Positions 8,973 through 17,063 of a stretch of DNA of 64,000 bases are shown piece after piece. Position 1 is the first letter of the stretch; every line of letters starts with the position of its first letter. The stretch lies in assembly GCA_041397365.1 (NCBI GenBank), contig JAWKWT010000006.1, positions 186,001 through 250,000 on the forward strand. The letters are read 5' to 3'. This DNA comes from P52-10 sp041397365. Lineage in GTDB: Bacteria; Pseudomonadota; Alphaproteobacteria; Rhizobiales; Xanthobacteraceae. The notes below the pieces were generated by a model that had not been told where the DNA came from, made no database searches, and worked only from the letters and a program-made list of their open reading frames with translations. Made by a program: the position numbers and the translations under genes.

Positions 8973-11042
8973 TTACTCCGCGGCCTCGCGCAGACGTCCC
9001 GAGGCGAGGCTCGAGCACTCCGCCATGACGGCGGATGCGCGCGCGATCGGGTTCGTCAGATAGAAATCGGCGACCGGGCTTTTGAACGGGGTCTTGTCGA
9101 ACGATCCGCCGCCGGCGGCCAGACGAACGACGTCCTCAACCCGCCCCGGCTCGATCTGGTCGATCCGCATCAGATGCGGATGCAGCTTGAACAGCGCCTG
9201 GCGCAGAGCACCGAGAGAGTCGTAATCCAGCTTGCGGCCGAGCGCGTCCGACAGCGCGCGGACGATCGACCAGTCCTCGCGCGCGTCGCCCGGCGGGAAG
9301 CCTGCGCGGCTGCCCATCTGCACCCGCCCCTCGGTGTTGACGTAAAGGCCGGACTTTTCAGTGTAGGCCGCGCCGGGCAGGATCACGTCGGCGCGGTGCG
9401 CGCCACGATCGCCATGCGTGCCGATATAGACGACGAACGCGCCGGCGGCGATGTCCACTTCATCGGCTCCCAGCAGGAAGACGAGATCGAGCGCGCCAGG
9501 AGCCGCCATCTGCGCGGCGGTCAGCCCGCCATTGGCGGCGACGAAACCGATATCGAGCGCGCCGACCTGCGAGGCCGCATTGTGCAGCACGCCAAAGCCG
9601 TTCCAGCCGTCCTCGCGCGCCCCGCCCGCGAGTTTCGCGGCGGTGGCGAGGATCGCCGCTCCGTCCGCGCGCTGGGCGAGGCCCGCGCCGACCAGCACTA
9701 TCGGCTTCTTGGCGTTTTTCAGCACATCCGCGAAGGGCAGCTTGCCGGCCGCCAGATCGCTCAGCGTGTCTGTGCCGGCTCCGAGATAGTCATAATCGTA
9801 GGTCAGGTCCGCCGTCTCGCCGATCAGCGCGACCTTCAGCTTGTTGCCGCGCCACGCCTTGCGGATGCGCGCGTTCACAAGCGCCGCTTCCTTGCGCGGA
9901 TTCGCGCCGACGATCAGCAGCGCGTCGGCCTGCTCAATCGCGGCGATCGTCGGGTTGAAGATGTAGGAGGCGCGGCCCTGCGCCGGATTGAACGCGCCGC
10001 CGGCTTGCGTCGCGACATTCGGCGAGCCGAGCTTCGCCAGCAGGTCCTTCAGCGCGAACATCTCCTCGATAGCGGCGAGGTCGCCGGCGATCGCTCCGAT
10101 CCGCTTGGCCTCAGTGCGCGCCGTCCGCGCGGCGATCGCCGCGAAAGCTTCAGCCCAGCTTGCGGGCCGCAGCTTGCCATCGACGCGCACATAGGGCTGA
10201 TCCAGCCGCTGCGTCCGCAGGCCGTCCGCCACATGCCGCGTCTTGTCGGAAATCCACTCCTCGTTGATCGCCTCGTTGATGCGCGGCTGGATGCGCATCA
10301 CCTCGCGTCCGCGCGTGTCGACGCGGATCGCCGAGCCGACCGCGTCCATCACGTCGATCGACTGGGTCTTCTGCAACTCCCACGGCCGCGCCGCGAAGGC
10401 GTAAGGCTTTGATGTCAGCGCGCCGACCGGGCAGATGTCGGCCAGATTGCCTTGCAGCTCCGAACTCAGCGCGTGTTCGAGATAGGTCGTGATCTCCATG
10501 TCCTCGCCACGGCCGGTCGCACCCATTTCCGGCACGCCGCACACCTCCGCCGAGAAGCGGACGCAGCGTGTGCACTGGATGCAGCGGGTCATCACCGTCT
10601 TGATGAGCGCGCCCATATATTTGTCTTCGACCGCACGCTTGTTTTCCGCGAAGCGGCTCGAATCGACGCCATAGCCCATTGCCTGGTCTTGCAGGTCGCA
10701 TTCGCCGCCCTGATCGCAGATCGGGCAGTCCAGCGGATGGTTGATGAGCAGGAACTCCATCACGCCTTCGCGCGCCTTCTTCACCATCGGCGACTTGGTG
10801 CTGACCGATGGCAATTCGCCGTTCGGACCGGGACGGCAATCGCGCACGCCCCAGGCGCAGCTTGCCACCGGCTTCGGTGAGCCCTTCAATTCCACAAGGC
10901 ACATGCGGCAGTTGCCGGCGATCGAGAGCCGTTCGTGGTAGCAGAAGCGCGGAACTTCCGCGCCCGCCGCCTCGCACGCCTGAAGCAGCGTGTAGTCCGC
11001 CGGCACATCGACTTCTTTGCCATCGACGAGAAGTTTGGTCAT
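8973..11042 (-). CDS. nuoG: NADH-quinone oxidoreductase subunit G
   Basis: Large iron-sulfur subunit of the NADH-oxidising arm. 689 aa. The [2Fe-2S] ligands are Cys34, Cys45, Cys48 and Cys62; the His-Cys3 site is in HPLDCPICDQGGEC near residue 105; [4Fe-4S] ligands are in CIQCTRCVRF and in ADICPVGALT. A molybdopterin-oxidoreductase-like domain without cofactor function follows from about residue 220. I chose the ATG at 11042 (MTKLLVDGKE), where the ferredoxin fold starts; an in-frame extension to 11237 would read through the upstream gene. The start overlaps the pentapeptide gene stop by four bases (ATGA). Confidence 0.96.
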   Translation of the reverse strand: MTKLLVDGKEVDVPADYTLLQACEAAGAEVPRFCYHERLSIAGNCRMCLVELKGSPKPVASCAWGVRDCRPGPNGELPSVSTKSPMVKKAREGVMEFLLINHPLDCPICDQGGECDLQDQAMGYGVDSSRFAENKRAVEDKYMGALIKTVMTRCIQCTRCVRFSAEVCGVPEMGATGRGEDMEITTYLEHALSSELQGNLADICPVGALTSKPYAFAARPWELQKTQSIDVMDAVGSAIRVDTRGREVMRIQPRINEAINEEWISDKTRHVADGLRTQRLDQPYVRVDGKLRPASWAEAFAAIAARTARTEAKRIGAIAGDLAAIEEMFALKDLLAKLGSPNVATQAGGAFNPAQGRASYIFNPTIAAIEQADALLIVGANPRKEAALVNARIRKAWRGNKLKVALIGETADLTYDYDYLGAGTDTLSDLAAGKLPFADVLKNAKKPIVLVGAGLAQRADGAAILATAAKLAGGAREDGWNGFGVLHNAASQVGALDIGFVAANGGLTAAQMAAPGALDLVFLLGADEVDIAAGAFVVYIGTHGDRGAHRADVILPGAAYTEKSGLYVNTEGRVQMGSRAGFPPGDAREDWSIVRALSDALGRKLDYDSLGALRQALFKLHPHLMRIDQIEPGRVEDVVRLAAGGGSFDKTPFKSPVADFYLTNPIARASAVMAECSSLASGRLREAAE

Positions 11043-11383
11043 GCGGGCTTGCCCTCGCCGTGATGCTGCTTCCAGCACGCAAGCAACTCGGTCACTTCGA
11101 TACCTTCGATGGTCATGCCTTGCATGCGCGCATTGCGGATGGACGCGCCCGCGAGATTGGCCTCGTCGATCCGCAGTCCCGACAGATTGACGTTGTGGAC
11201 CGTCCAGCCCGACATGTTCAGGTCGTCGAAGCTGCAACCCGACAAATTGATATTGTGATATTTGCCGCCCGACATGTTGACGTTTTCGTAGGTCGCGCCG
11301 GACAGGTTCACGTCGTCGAACAGCGAACCGGAGATGTCGCTCTTCGTCACGGCGAGACGATCTTTCTGCTCGTGAATCTTCAT
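11039..11383 (-). CDS. Pentapeptide-repeat protein embedded between nuoF and nuoG
   Basis: 114 aa, function unknown. From about residue 21 to 92 it has a regular ten-residue period with N-[LM]-[SA]-G at positions 26, 36, 46, 56, 66 and 76 and a weaker R-M-Q-G at 86. That is the pattern of a right-handed quadrilateral beta-helix (pentapeptide-repeat fold). There is no signal peptide or membrane span, so it should be cytoplasmic. The start is four bases after the nuoF stop and the end overlaps the nuoG start by four bases, so it is translated with the NADH-dehydrogenase module. The position suggests a role in assembly or stability of the NuoEFG arm; that is inference. The first 15 residues of a longer frame (to 11428) overlap nuoF and were left out. 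Confidence 0.85.
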   Translation of the reverse strand: MKIHEQKDRLAVTKSDISGSLFDDVNLSGATYENVNMSGGKYHNINLSGCSFDDLNMSGWTVHNVNLSGLRIDEANLAGASIRNARMQGMTIEGIEVTELLACWKQHHGEGKPA

Positions 11384-11387
11384 CGCC

Positions 11388-12692
11388 CTACTCCGCCGCC
11401 TGCAACGGCACCGGCATATCCGTCGCATTGCGCGCGAACTCGTCGATGCGGCGTTCGATCTCGGGCCGGAAATGCCGGATCAATCCTTGAATCGGCCACG
11501 CCGCCGCGTCGCCGAGCGCGCAGATGGTGTGGCCTTCGACCTGCGTCGTCACTTCGAGCAGCATGCCGATCTCGCGCTTGTGCGCGCGGCCCTCGATCAT
11601 CCGCGTCATCACGCGCCACATCCAGCCGGTGCCCTCGCGGCACGGCGTGCATTGGCCGCAGCTCTCGTGCTTGTAGAAATAGGACAGCCGCGCGATCGCG
11701 GCGATGATGTCGGTCGACTTGTCCATCACGATCACGGCCGCGGTGCCGAGGCCGGACTTCAGGTTGCGCAGCGTGTCGAAGTCCATGAACAGGTCGTTGC
11801 ACTGCTCGGCCGGCAGCAGCGGCACCGACGAGCCGCCGGGGATCACCGCCAGCAGATTGTCCCAGCCGCCGCGAATGCCGCCGCAATGCGTCTCGACCAG
11901 TTCGCGGAAGGTGATGCCCATCGCCTCTTCGACATTGCAAGGCCGCTCGACATGGCCGGAGACGCAGAACAGCTTCGTGCCCACATTGTTGGGACGGCCG
12001 ATGCCGGCGAACCATGCCGCGCCGCGCCGCAGAATGTCCGGCGCGACTGAAATCGACTCGACATTGTTCACCGTGGTCGGGCAGCCGTAGAGGCCCATAT
12101 TCGCCGGGAACGGCGGCTTCAGCCGCGGCTGGCCCTTCTTGCCTTCGAGGCTTTCCAGCAGTGCGGTTTCCTCGCCGCAGATGTAAGCGCCCGCGCCATG
12201 ATGGACATAGAGGTCGAACGGATAGCCGTGAACATTGTCCTTGCCGATCAGCTTCGCCTCATAGGCCTGATCGACCGCCGCTTGCAGCCGCTCTCGCTCG
12301 CGGATGAATTCGCCGCGCACATAAATATAGGCCGCATGCGCGCCCATCGCGAAGCTGGCGATCAGGCAGCCCTCGATCAAGAGATGCGGATCGTGCCGCA
12401 TGATCTCGCGATCCTTGCAGGTGCCGGGCTCGGATTCGTCGGCGTTCACCACGAGGTAATGCGGGCGGCCGTCGGACTCCTTCGGCATGAACGACCATTT
12501 CAGGCCGGTCGGGAAGCCCGCGCCGCCGCGGCCGCGCAGGCCCGACGCCTTCATCTCGTTGATGATCCAGTCGCGGCCCTTTTCGAGGATGCCCTTGGTG
12601 CCGTCCCATGCGCCGCGCGCACGCGCGCCTTCGAGGCCCCAATCCTCAAGGCCGTAGAGATTGCGGAAGATGCGATCCTTGTCAGCGAGCAT
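11388..12692 (-). CDS. nuoF: NADH-quinone oxidoreductase subunit F
   Basis: Flavoprotein subunit that binds NADH and FMN and holds cluster N3. 434 aa. NAD/FMN glycine-rich block GLRGRGGAGFPTGLKW near residue 52, ESEPGTCKDRE near residue 88, GAGAYICGEETALLESLEG near residue 165, and the N3 motif ESCGQCTPCREGTGWM near residue 345 with the fourth cysteine in TICALGDAAAWP. The start MLADKDRIF at 12692 is preferred to a longer frame that runs back into the neighbouring gene. Eleven bases follow the small membrane gene. Confidence 0.96.
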   Translation of the reverse strand: MLADKDRIFRNLYGLEDWGLEGARARGAWDGTKGILEKGRDWIINEMKASGLRGRGGAGFPTGLKWSFMPKESDGRPHYLVVNADESEPGTCKDREIMRHDPHLLIEGCLIASFAMGAHAAYIYVRGEFIRERERLQAAVDQAYEAKLIGKDNVHGYPFDLYVHHGAGAYICGEETALLESLEGKKGQPRLKPPFPANMGLYGCPTTVNNVESISVAPDILRRGAAWFAGIGRPNNVGTKLFCVSGHVERPCNVEEAMGITFRELVETHCGGIRGGWDNLLAVIPGGSSVPLLPAEQCNDLFMDFDTLRNLKSGLGTAAVIVMDKSTDIIAAIARLSYFYKHESCGQCTPCREGTGWMWRVMTRMIEGRAHKREIGMLLEVTTQVEGHTICALGDAAAWPIQGLIRHFRPEIERRIDEFARNATDMPVPLQAAE

Positions 12693-12703
12693 CGGTTCTT
12701 CCC

Positions 12704-12898
12704 TCAGGGTTTCTTCTTCTGCGACGCCTGTCGCCAGGCCATCGCGAAGGCGATCGCCGCGAACAGCGCCGACCACATGAACGAGGTTTGCGTGGGCGTT
12801 CCCAGCGCGACGCGATTGATGACGAACACCAGAATGGCGATGCCGGCAGTGTAGGCCAGAACGAAACGGAGTTTCGGGTCCATCAGAGCCTCACTCAT
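12704..12898 (-). CDS. Small two-span membrane protein between nuoE and nuoF
   Basis: 64 aa, not a canonical Complex I subunit. Two hydrophobic helices at about residues 12-30 and 38-55 are separated by a short polar turn, and the tail is basic (SQKKKP). The ATG overlaps the nuoE stop by four bases (ATGA), which favours this start over an internal ATG at 12883. It is followed after 11 bases by nuoF. Co-translation makes an association with the membrane side of Complex I or its assembly plausible, but no family was recognised. Confidence 0.75.
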   Translation of the reverse strand: MSEALMDPKLRFVLAYTAGIAILVFVINRVALGTPTQTSFMWSALFAAIAFAMAWRQASQKKKP

Positions 12899-13641
12899 GA
12901 CGGTTTCGCCGCGGCGTCGGCGGCCGGCGGCTTCGGCGACGGACGCTCCTGCGTGTTGGCGGCCTCGCCCGGCTTCTTGGCCTCGGCATCCGCCAGCACC
13001 GGCTCCTTCGCCGGCTGCGGCGCGGCCTGCGCACCGCCGGACTTCAGCGTCGTCGGCCCGCCCATCGGCGCGGAGAACTGACGGCCGTTCTGCGGTCCCG
13101 GCTTCGGCGGATTGCCGCTCGCAAAACCGTCGAGCAGCTTGTTGAAGCTTTCCTTCGTCAAATCCTCGTAGGTGTCGCTCCAGATCAGCGCCATCGGCGC
13201 GTTAACACAGGCGCCGAGACACTCGACCTCCTCCCAGCTGAAATCGCCGTCGGCGGACAGGTGGAACTGGTCGTGATGGATGCGATGCTTGCAGATTTCA
13301 ATCAGGTCGCCCGCGCCGCGTAGACGGCAGGGCGTGGTGCCGCATACCTGAATGTGCGCCTTCTTGCCGACCGGCTGCAATTGAAACTGAGTGTAGAAGG
13401 TCGCGACCTCAAGCACGCGGATATAGGGCATATCCAGCATGTCGGCGACGACGCGGATCGCGGCTTCCGTCGTCCAGCCGCCGTTCTGCTCCTGCGCGCG
13501 CCACAGCAGCGGGATCACCGCCGACGCCTGTCGGCCTTCCGGATAGCGCGCGATCAGCACCTTCGACCAGGCGAGATTCTCTTCGTTGAAAGCGAAGCTG
13601 CCGGGTTGCAGTTCCTTCGGTGCAAGACGACGAACGCTCAT
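12895..13641 (-). CDS. nuoE: NADH-quinone oxidoreductase subunit E with a long low-complexity tail
   Basis: Thioredoxin-fold subunit that holds the [2Fe-2S] cluster N1a next to NuoF. 248 aa. Cluster ligands are in CGTTPCRLRGA near residue 100 and ECLGACVNAPM near residue 141. The fold ends near residue 175; the remaining ~70 residues are rich in Pro, Ala, Lys and Gly and look disordered. E. coli NuoE (166 aa) has no such tail; long tails are known in rhizobial NuoE. The start overlaps the nuoD stop by four bases. Confidence 0.95.
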   Translation of the reverse strand: MSVRRLAPKELQPGSFAFNEENLAWSKVLIARYPEGRQASAVIPLLWRAQEQNGGWTTEAAIRVVADMLDMPYIRVLEVATFYTQFQLQPVGKKAHIQVCGTTPCRLRGAGDLIEICKHRIHHDQFHLSADGDFSWEEVECLGACVNAPMALIWSDTYEDLTKESFNKLLDGFASGNPPKPGPQNGRQFSAPMGGPTTLKSGGAQAAPQPAKEPVLADAEAKKPGEAANTQERPSPKPPAADAAAKPS

Positions 13642-14828
13642 CGGTCAACCTCGCCGAACACGATATCGAGCGACCCGAGAATGGCGGACACGTCCGCCAG
13701 CAGGTGGCCCTTGCAGAGGAATTCCATCGCGGACAGATGCGCGAAGCCCGGAGCGCGGATCTTGCATTTGTAAGGCTTGTTGGTGCCATCGGCGACCAGA
13801 TAGACGCCGAACTCGCCCTTCGGCGCTTCCACCGCGGCGTAAGCCTCGCCGGCGGGAACGTGGACGCCCTCGGTGTAGAGCTTGAAGTGATGGATCAGCG
13901 CTTCCATCGACCGCTTCATCTCGCCCCGGCGCGGCGGCGCGATCTTGTTGTCCTCGACGACGACAGGTCCCCGCCCTTCGGCGACGCGCAGCTTCTCGAT
14001 GCACTGCTTCATGATGCGCACCGACTGCCGCATCTCCTCCATACGGATGTGATAGCGGTCGTAGCAGTCGCCGTTCTTGCCGATCGGAATGTCGAAATCC
14101 ATCTCGGCGTAGCACTCATAGGGCTGCGCCTTGCGCAGGTCCCAGGCCGCGCCGGAGCCGCGCACCATCACGCCGGAGAAACCCCATTTCCACGCGTCTT
14201 CCAGTGACACCACGCCGATATCGACGTTGCGCTGCTTGAAGATGCGGTTCTCGCTGAGCAGCCGGTCGAGATCGTCGACCACCTTCAGGAACGGGTCGCA
14301 CCAGTCGTAGATGTCTTGGATCAATTGCGGCGGCAGGTCCTGATGCACACCGCCGATGCGGAAGAAGGCGGCATGCATGCGCGAGCCCGAGGCGCGCTCA
14401 TAGAACACCATCAGCTTCTCGCGCTCCTCGAATCCCCACAGCGGCGGGGTGAGCGCGCCGACGTCCATCGCCTGCGTCGTCACGTTGAGCAGATGCGACA
14501 GGATGCGGCCGATCTCGGAATACAGCACGCGGATCAGTTGACCGCGCCGCGGCACCTCGATGCCGAGCAGCTTTTCCGCCGCGAGGCAGAACGCATGCTC
14601 CTGATTCATCGGCGCGACGTAATCGAGCCGGTCGAAATACGGGATCGCTTGCAGATAGGTCTTCTGCTCGATCAGCTTTTCGGTGCCGCGATGAAGCAGG
14701 CCGATATGCGGATCGACCCGCTCGACCACCTCGCCGTCAAGCTCCAGCACCAGACGCAGCACACCGTGCGCGGCCGGGTGCTGCGGTCCGAAATTGATCG
14801 TGAAATTGCGAAGGGTGGCTTCAGTCAC
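13638..14828 (-). CDS. nuoD: NADH-quinone oxidoreductase subunit D (GTG start)
   Basis: 49-kDa subunit that forms the quinone site together with NuoB. 396 aa, separate from NuoC as usual in alphaproteobacteria. Visible blocks: INFGPQHPAAHGVLRLVLEL with the quinone-site histidines near residue 20, RGTEKLIE near residue 47, and the C-terminal EVDR ending. The start codon is GTG at 14828-14826, with GGAG about eight bases upstream lying in a short hairpin. The normally adjacent nuoC is displaced by a four-helix-bundle gene. Confidence 0.96.
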   Translation of the reverse strand: MTEATLRNFTINFGPQHPAAHGVLRLVLELDGEVVERVDPHIGLLHRGTEKLIEQKTYLQAIPYFDRLDYVAPMNQEHAFCLAAEKLLGIEVPRRGQLIRVLYSEIGRILSHLLNVTTQAMDVGALTPPLWGFEEREKLMVFYERASGSRMHAAFFRIGGVHQDLPPQLIQDIYDWCDPFLKVVDDLDRLLSENRIFKQRNVDIGVVSLEDAWKWGFSGVMVRGSGAAWDLRKAQPYECYAEMDFDIPIGKNGDCYDRYHIRMEEMRQSVRIMKQCIEKLRVAEGRGPVVVEDNKIAPPRRGEMKRSMEALIHHFKLYTEGVHVPAGEAYAAVEAPKGEFGVYLVADGTNKPYKCKIRAPGFAHLSAMEFLCKGHLLADVSAILGSLDIVFGEVDR

Positions 14829-14830
14829 GG

Positions 14831-14847
14831 CGATTGCTCCGCAATCG
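14831..14847 (-). promoter_or_regulatory. Hairpin that covers the nuoD ribosome-binding site
   Basis: A perfect 7-bp inverted repeat (CGATTGC / GCAATCG) with a 3-base loop lies two bases upstream of the GTG start of nuoD. On the coding strand the GGAG Shine-Dalgarno sequence falls in the loop and the first stem base. It may slow initiation or require translation arriving from upstream; regulation is inferred. Confidence 0.4.
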
Positions 14848-14848
14848 G

Positions 14849-14876
14849 GCGAGTGGCGAGTAGCGAATGGCGAGTG
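14849..14876. repeat. Tandem heptamer repeat, left arm
   Basis: Four consecutive 7-base units: GCGAGTG, GCGAGTA, GCGAATG, GCGAGTG (consensus GCGARTR). The same unit occurs in inverted orientation at 15271-15298, so the two arrays bracket the four-helix-bundle gene. Confidence 0.8.
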
Positions 14877-14879
14877 GCG

Positions 14880-15260
14880 TCATTTCGAGGTCTTTTCTTG
14901 CAGGGACCGTATCAGGGCCCGCATCATCCTGCCCAAACCGTCGCAATTCGCGAGCACCGCCTGCGCATTCTCCCGCGCCAGAAATCCGACCCGCTCCGAG
15001 AGCAGCAGATGCGTTTCGAGTTCCTTCAGCGAGCCTTGCGCAACCCGCAAATGCTGGACGAAAGTCCCCGTATTGTCCCGTCCGTGACCTTCCGCGATGT
15101 TGGCGGGAATCGACGCTGCCGCGCGCCGGATTTGCGACGTCAGACCGAACAGTTCCTCGCGCGGAAACGCGTGCGTCAGTCGATAACACGCCTCGGCCAA
15201 GGTCATGGCATCCTGCCAGACCCTGAGGTCCCGATACGAATTGATCGATGGTTCGTTCAA
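14880..15260 (-). CDS. Four-helix-bundle protein (S23/IVP family) inserted between nuoC and nuoD
   Basis: 126 aa, helical, of the four-helix-bundle family related to the protein encoded in 23S rRNA intervening sequences. Diagnostic blocks: SYRDLRVWQDAM near residue 8, LTSQIRRAAASIPANIAEGHGR near residue 40, and LRVAQGSLKELETHL near residue 71. The start is a TTG at 15260 behind a purine-rich stretch; family members begin similarly with EPSI-SYRDLRVWQ. The cellular role of these proteins is not known. It is on the same strand as nuo and must be transcribed with it. It is bracketed by inverted heptamer arrays, which points to insertion as a unit. Confidence 0.85.
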   Translation of the reverse strand: MNEPSINSYRDLRVWQDAMTLAEACYRLTHAFPREELFGLTSQIRRAAASIPANIAEGHGRDNTGTFVQHLRVAQGSLKELETHLLLSERVGFLARENAQAVLANCDGLGRMMRALIRSLQEKTSK

Positions 15261-15270
15261 ACGCCATCCC

Positions 15271-15298
15271 TATTCGCCACTCACTATTCGCTATTCGC
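15271..15298. repeat. Tandem heptamer repeat, right arm
   Basis: Four 7-base units, read on the minus strand as GCGAATA, GCGAATA, GTGAGTG, GCGAATA, inverted with respect to 14849-14876. One unit contains the TAG stop codon of nuoC (15293-15291), so the repeat defines the present end of that gene. Confidence 0.8.
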
Positions 15299-15899
15299 CG
15301 CTTCTCTTCTCATCCCCCGGCAGCGGATAGTCCGCGCCTTCCCAGGGTGAGAGAAAATCGAACTTGCGGAATTCCTGGTTGAGCTTCACCGGCTCGTATT
15401 TCACCCGCTTCTCCTGATCGTCGTAGCGCACCTCGACGAACCCGGTCGTCGGAAAGTCCTTGCGCAGCGGATGGCCGTCGAAGCCGTAATCGGTGAGGAT
15501 GCGGCGCATGTCCGGATGGCCGGAGAACAGCACGCCGTAGAGATCAAACGTCTCGCGCTCGAACCAGTCGGCACCGGGAAACTCGGCGATGATCGAGGGG
15601 ACCAAGGTCGTCTCGTCGGCCGCGAGCTTGATACGGATACGCGTGTTCAGATAAGGCGACAGAAAATGATAGACCACCTCGAAACGGTGCGTGCGGCCCG
15701 GATAATCCACCGCCGTCACGTCGGTGAAATTGACGAAGCGGCAGCGCGCATCGTCGCGCAGGAATTTCACCACATCGACGATCTTCGCCGTCTCCACTGT
15801 CAGCGTCAGCATGCCGAACTCGATGGCATAAGCCGTCACCTGCCCCGGCAACGCCGCCGCGATCGCTGCTCCCAATTCGCCAAGCTGAGTGTCGTCCAT
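15291..15899 (-). CDS. nuoC: NADH-quinone oxidoreductase subunit C
   Basis: 30-kDa subunit of the Complex I hydrophilic arm. 202 aa. The family signature is visible: ERETFDLYGVLFSGHPDMRRILTDYGFDGHPLRKDFP near residues 122-160, and TAVDYPGRTHRFEVVYHFLSP near residue 60. The start is MDDTQLGEL at 15899; a longer frame to 16076 lies inside nuoB. The stop codon TAG falls inside the heptamer repeat, giving the short ending RSGE. Confidence 0.95.
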   Translation of the reverse strand: MDDTQLGELGAAIAAALPGQVTAYAIEFGMLTLTVETAKIVDVVKFLRDDARCRFVNFTDVTAVDYPGRTHRFEVVYHFLSPYLNTRIRIKLAADETTLVPSIIAEFPGADWFERETFDLYGVLFSGHPDMRRILTDYGFDGHPLRKDFPTTGFVEVRYDDQEKRVKYEPVKLNQEFRKFDFLSPWEGADYPLPGDEKRSGE

Positions 15900-15909
15900 C
15901 GCCTGGTCC

Positions 15910-16488
15910 TCAGCGTTCGATCGTGCCGGTCCGGCGGATTTTCTTCTGCAAGAGCAGCACGCCGTACAGCAACGCCTCGGCCGTCGGAGGACAGCCCGGC
16001 ACATAGATATCCACCGGCACGATCCGGTCGCAGCCGCGGACCACCGAATACGAATAATGGTAGTAGCCGCCACCATTGGCGCACGAGCCCATCGAGATGA
16101 CGTAGCGCGGCTCCGGCATCTGGTCGTAAACCCTGCGCAGCGCCGGCGCCATCTTGTTGGTGAGCGTGCCGGCGACGATCATCACGTCGGACTGGCGCGG
16201 CGAAGCGCGCGGCGCGAAGCCGAACCGCTCGACGTCGTAGCGCGGCATCGACACCTGCATCATCTCGACCGCGCAGCAGGCGAGGCCGAAGGTCATCCAC
16301 ATCAGCGAGCCGGTGCGCGCCCACGTAATCAGGTCGTCGGTGGCGGTGACGAAAAAGCCCTTGTCGGCAAGTTCGTTGTTGATCTCGCCGAAAAAGCGGT
16401 CGTCAGCGCCGACCGGCCTCCCCGTGTTCGGGTCGAGAATGCCGGTCGCGGGTTTCGAAACCAGCGTCTGGTTGGGGCTCAATCCCAT
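15910..16488 (-). CDS. nuoB: NADH-quinone oxidoreductase subunit B
   Basis: Holds the terminal cluster N2, which reduces quinone at the interface with NuoD. 192 aa from the ATG at 16488 (MGLSPNQTL). Cluster ligands: the tandem cysteines in GLACCAVEMM, GSCANGGG, and VPGCPPTAEALLYG. An alternative ATG at 16509 would add seven residues but would overlap nuoA by 31 bases, against 10 for the chosen start. Ten bases separate it from nuoC. Confidence 0.95.
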   Translation of the reverse strand: MGLSPNQTLVSKPATGILDPNTGRPVGADDRFFGEINNELADKGFFVTATDDLITWARTGSLMWMTFGLACCAVEMMQVSMPRYDVERFGFAPRASPRQSDVMIVAGTLTNKMAPALRRVYDQMPEPRYVISMGSCANGGGYYHYSYSVVRGCDRIVPVDIYVPGCPPTAEALLYGVLLLQKKIRRTGTIER

Positions 16489-16844
16489 TCGAGTGCGCCC
16501 TTCTTCCATTCATAGGCAAAGCCGACCGTCAGCACGCCGAGAAACACCATCATCGACCAGAATCCCGTCGCCCCGAGATCGCCGAACGCCACCGCCCACG
16601 GAAACAGAAACGCCACTTCGAGATCGAAAATGATGAACAGGATAGCGACGAGATAAAAGCGAACGTCGAACTTCATGCGCGCGTCGTCGAAGGCATCGAA
16701 GCCGCATTCGTAGGCCGACAGCTTGTCCGGATCGGGATTGCTGTAGGCAAGCATGAACGGCGCGATCAGAAGCGCCAGACCGATCACGCTCGCGATGCCG
16801 ACAAACACCACAAGCGGCAGATAATTCTGCAATAAACTGCCCAT
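16479..16844 (-). CDS. nuoA: NADH-quinone oxidoreductase subunit A
   Basis: First gene of the Complex I operon; a three-helix membrane subunit near the quinone channel. 121 aa. The signature loop YECGFDAFDDARMKFDVRFYLVAILFIIFDLEVAFLFPW spans about residues 45-83 and includes the conserved cysteine. A GGGA ribosome-binding sequence is six bases upstream of the ATG. I could not place the operon promoter with confidence in 16845-17063. Confidence 0.96.
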   Translation of the reverse strand: MGSLLQNYLPLVVFVGIASVIGLALLIAPFMLAYSNPDPDKLSAYECGFDAFDDARMKFDVRFYLVAILFIIFDLEVAFLFPWAVAFGDLGATGFWSMMVFLGVLTVGFAYEWKKGALEWD

Positions 16845-17063
16845 CGCAAGTCCCTATCACCCGGCAGCGTGATGCACAGATTCGCCACGCTTTTGGAATG
16901 GTTTTAAGGCTTTAGCGCAGCGCAATAAGAGGCGCAAGGCGGCCTCCTCGCGCGAACCCCTGCATATTTGCGCGAGCCGCTTTGCCCTTCCCGCAACGCG
17001 GAATTGCAACCGGTCGGGACGGCAAATCGCGCAGCGGCCGGCACGACAGCCGGTCCCAAGAGT

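Noticed and set aside
14849..15298. Heptamer arrays as a CRISPR
   Set aside because: Units are seven bases with no spacers, and no cas gene is present.
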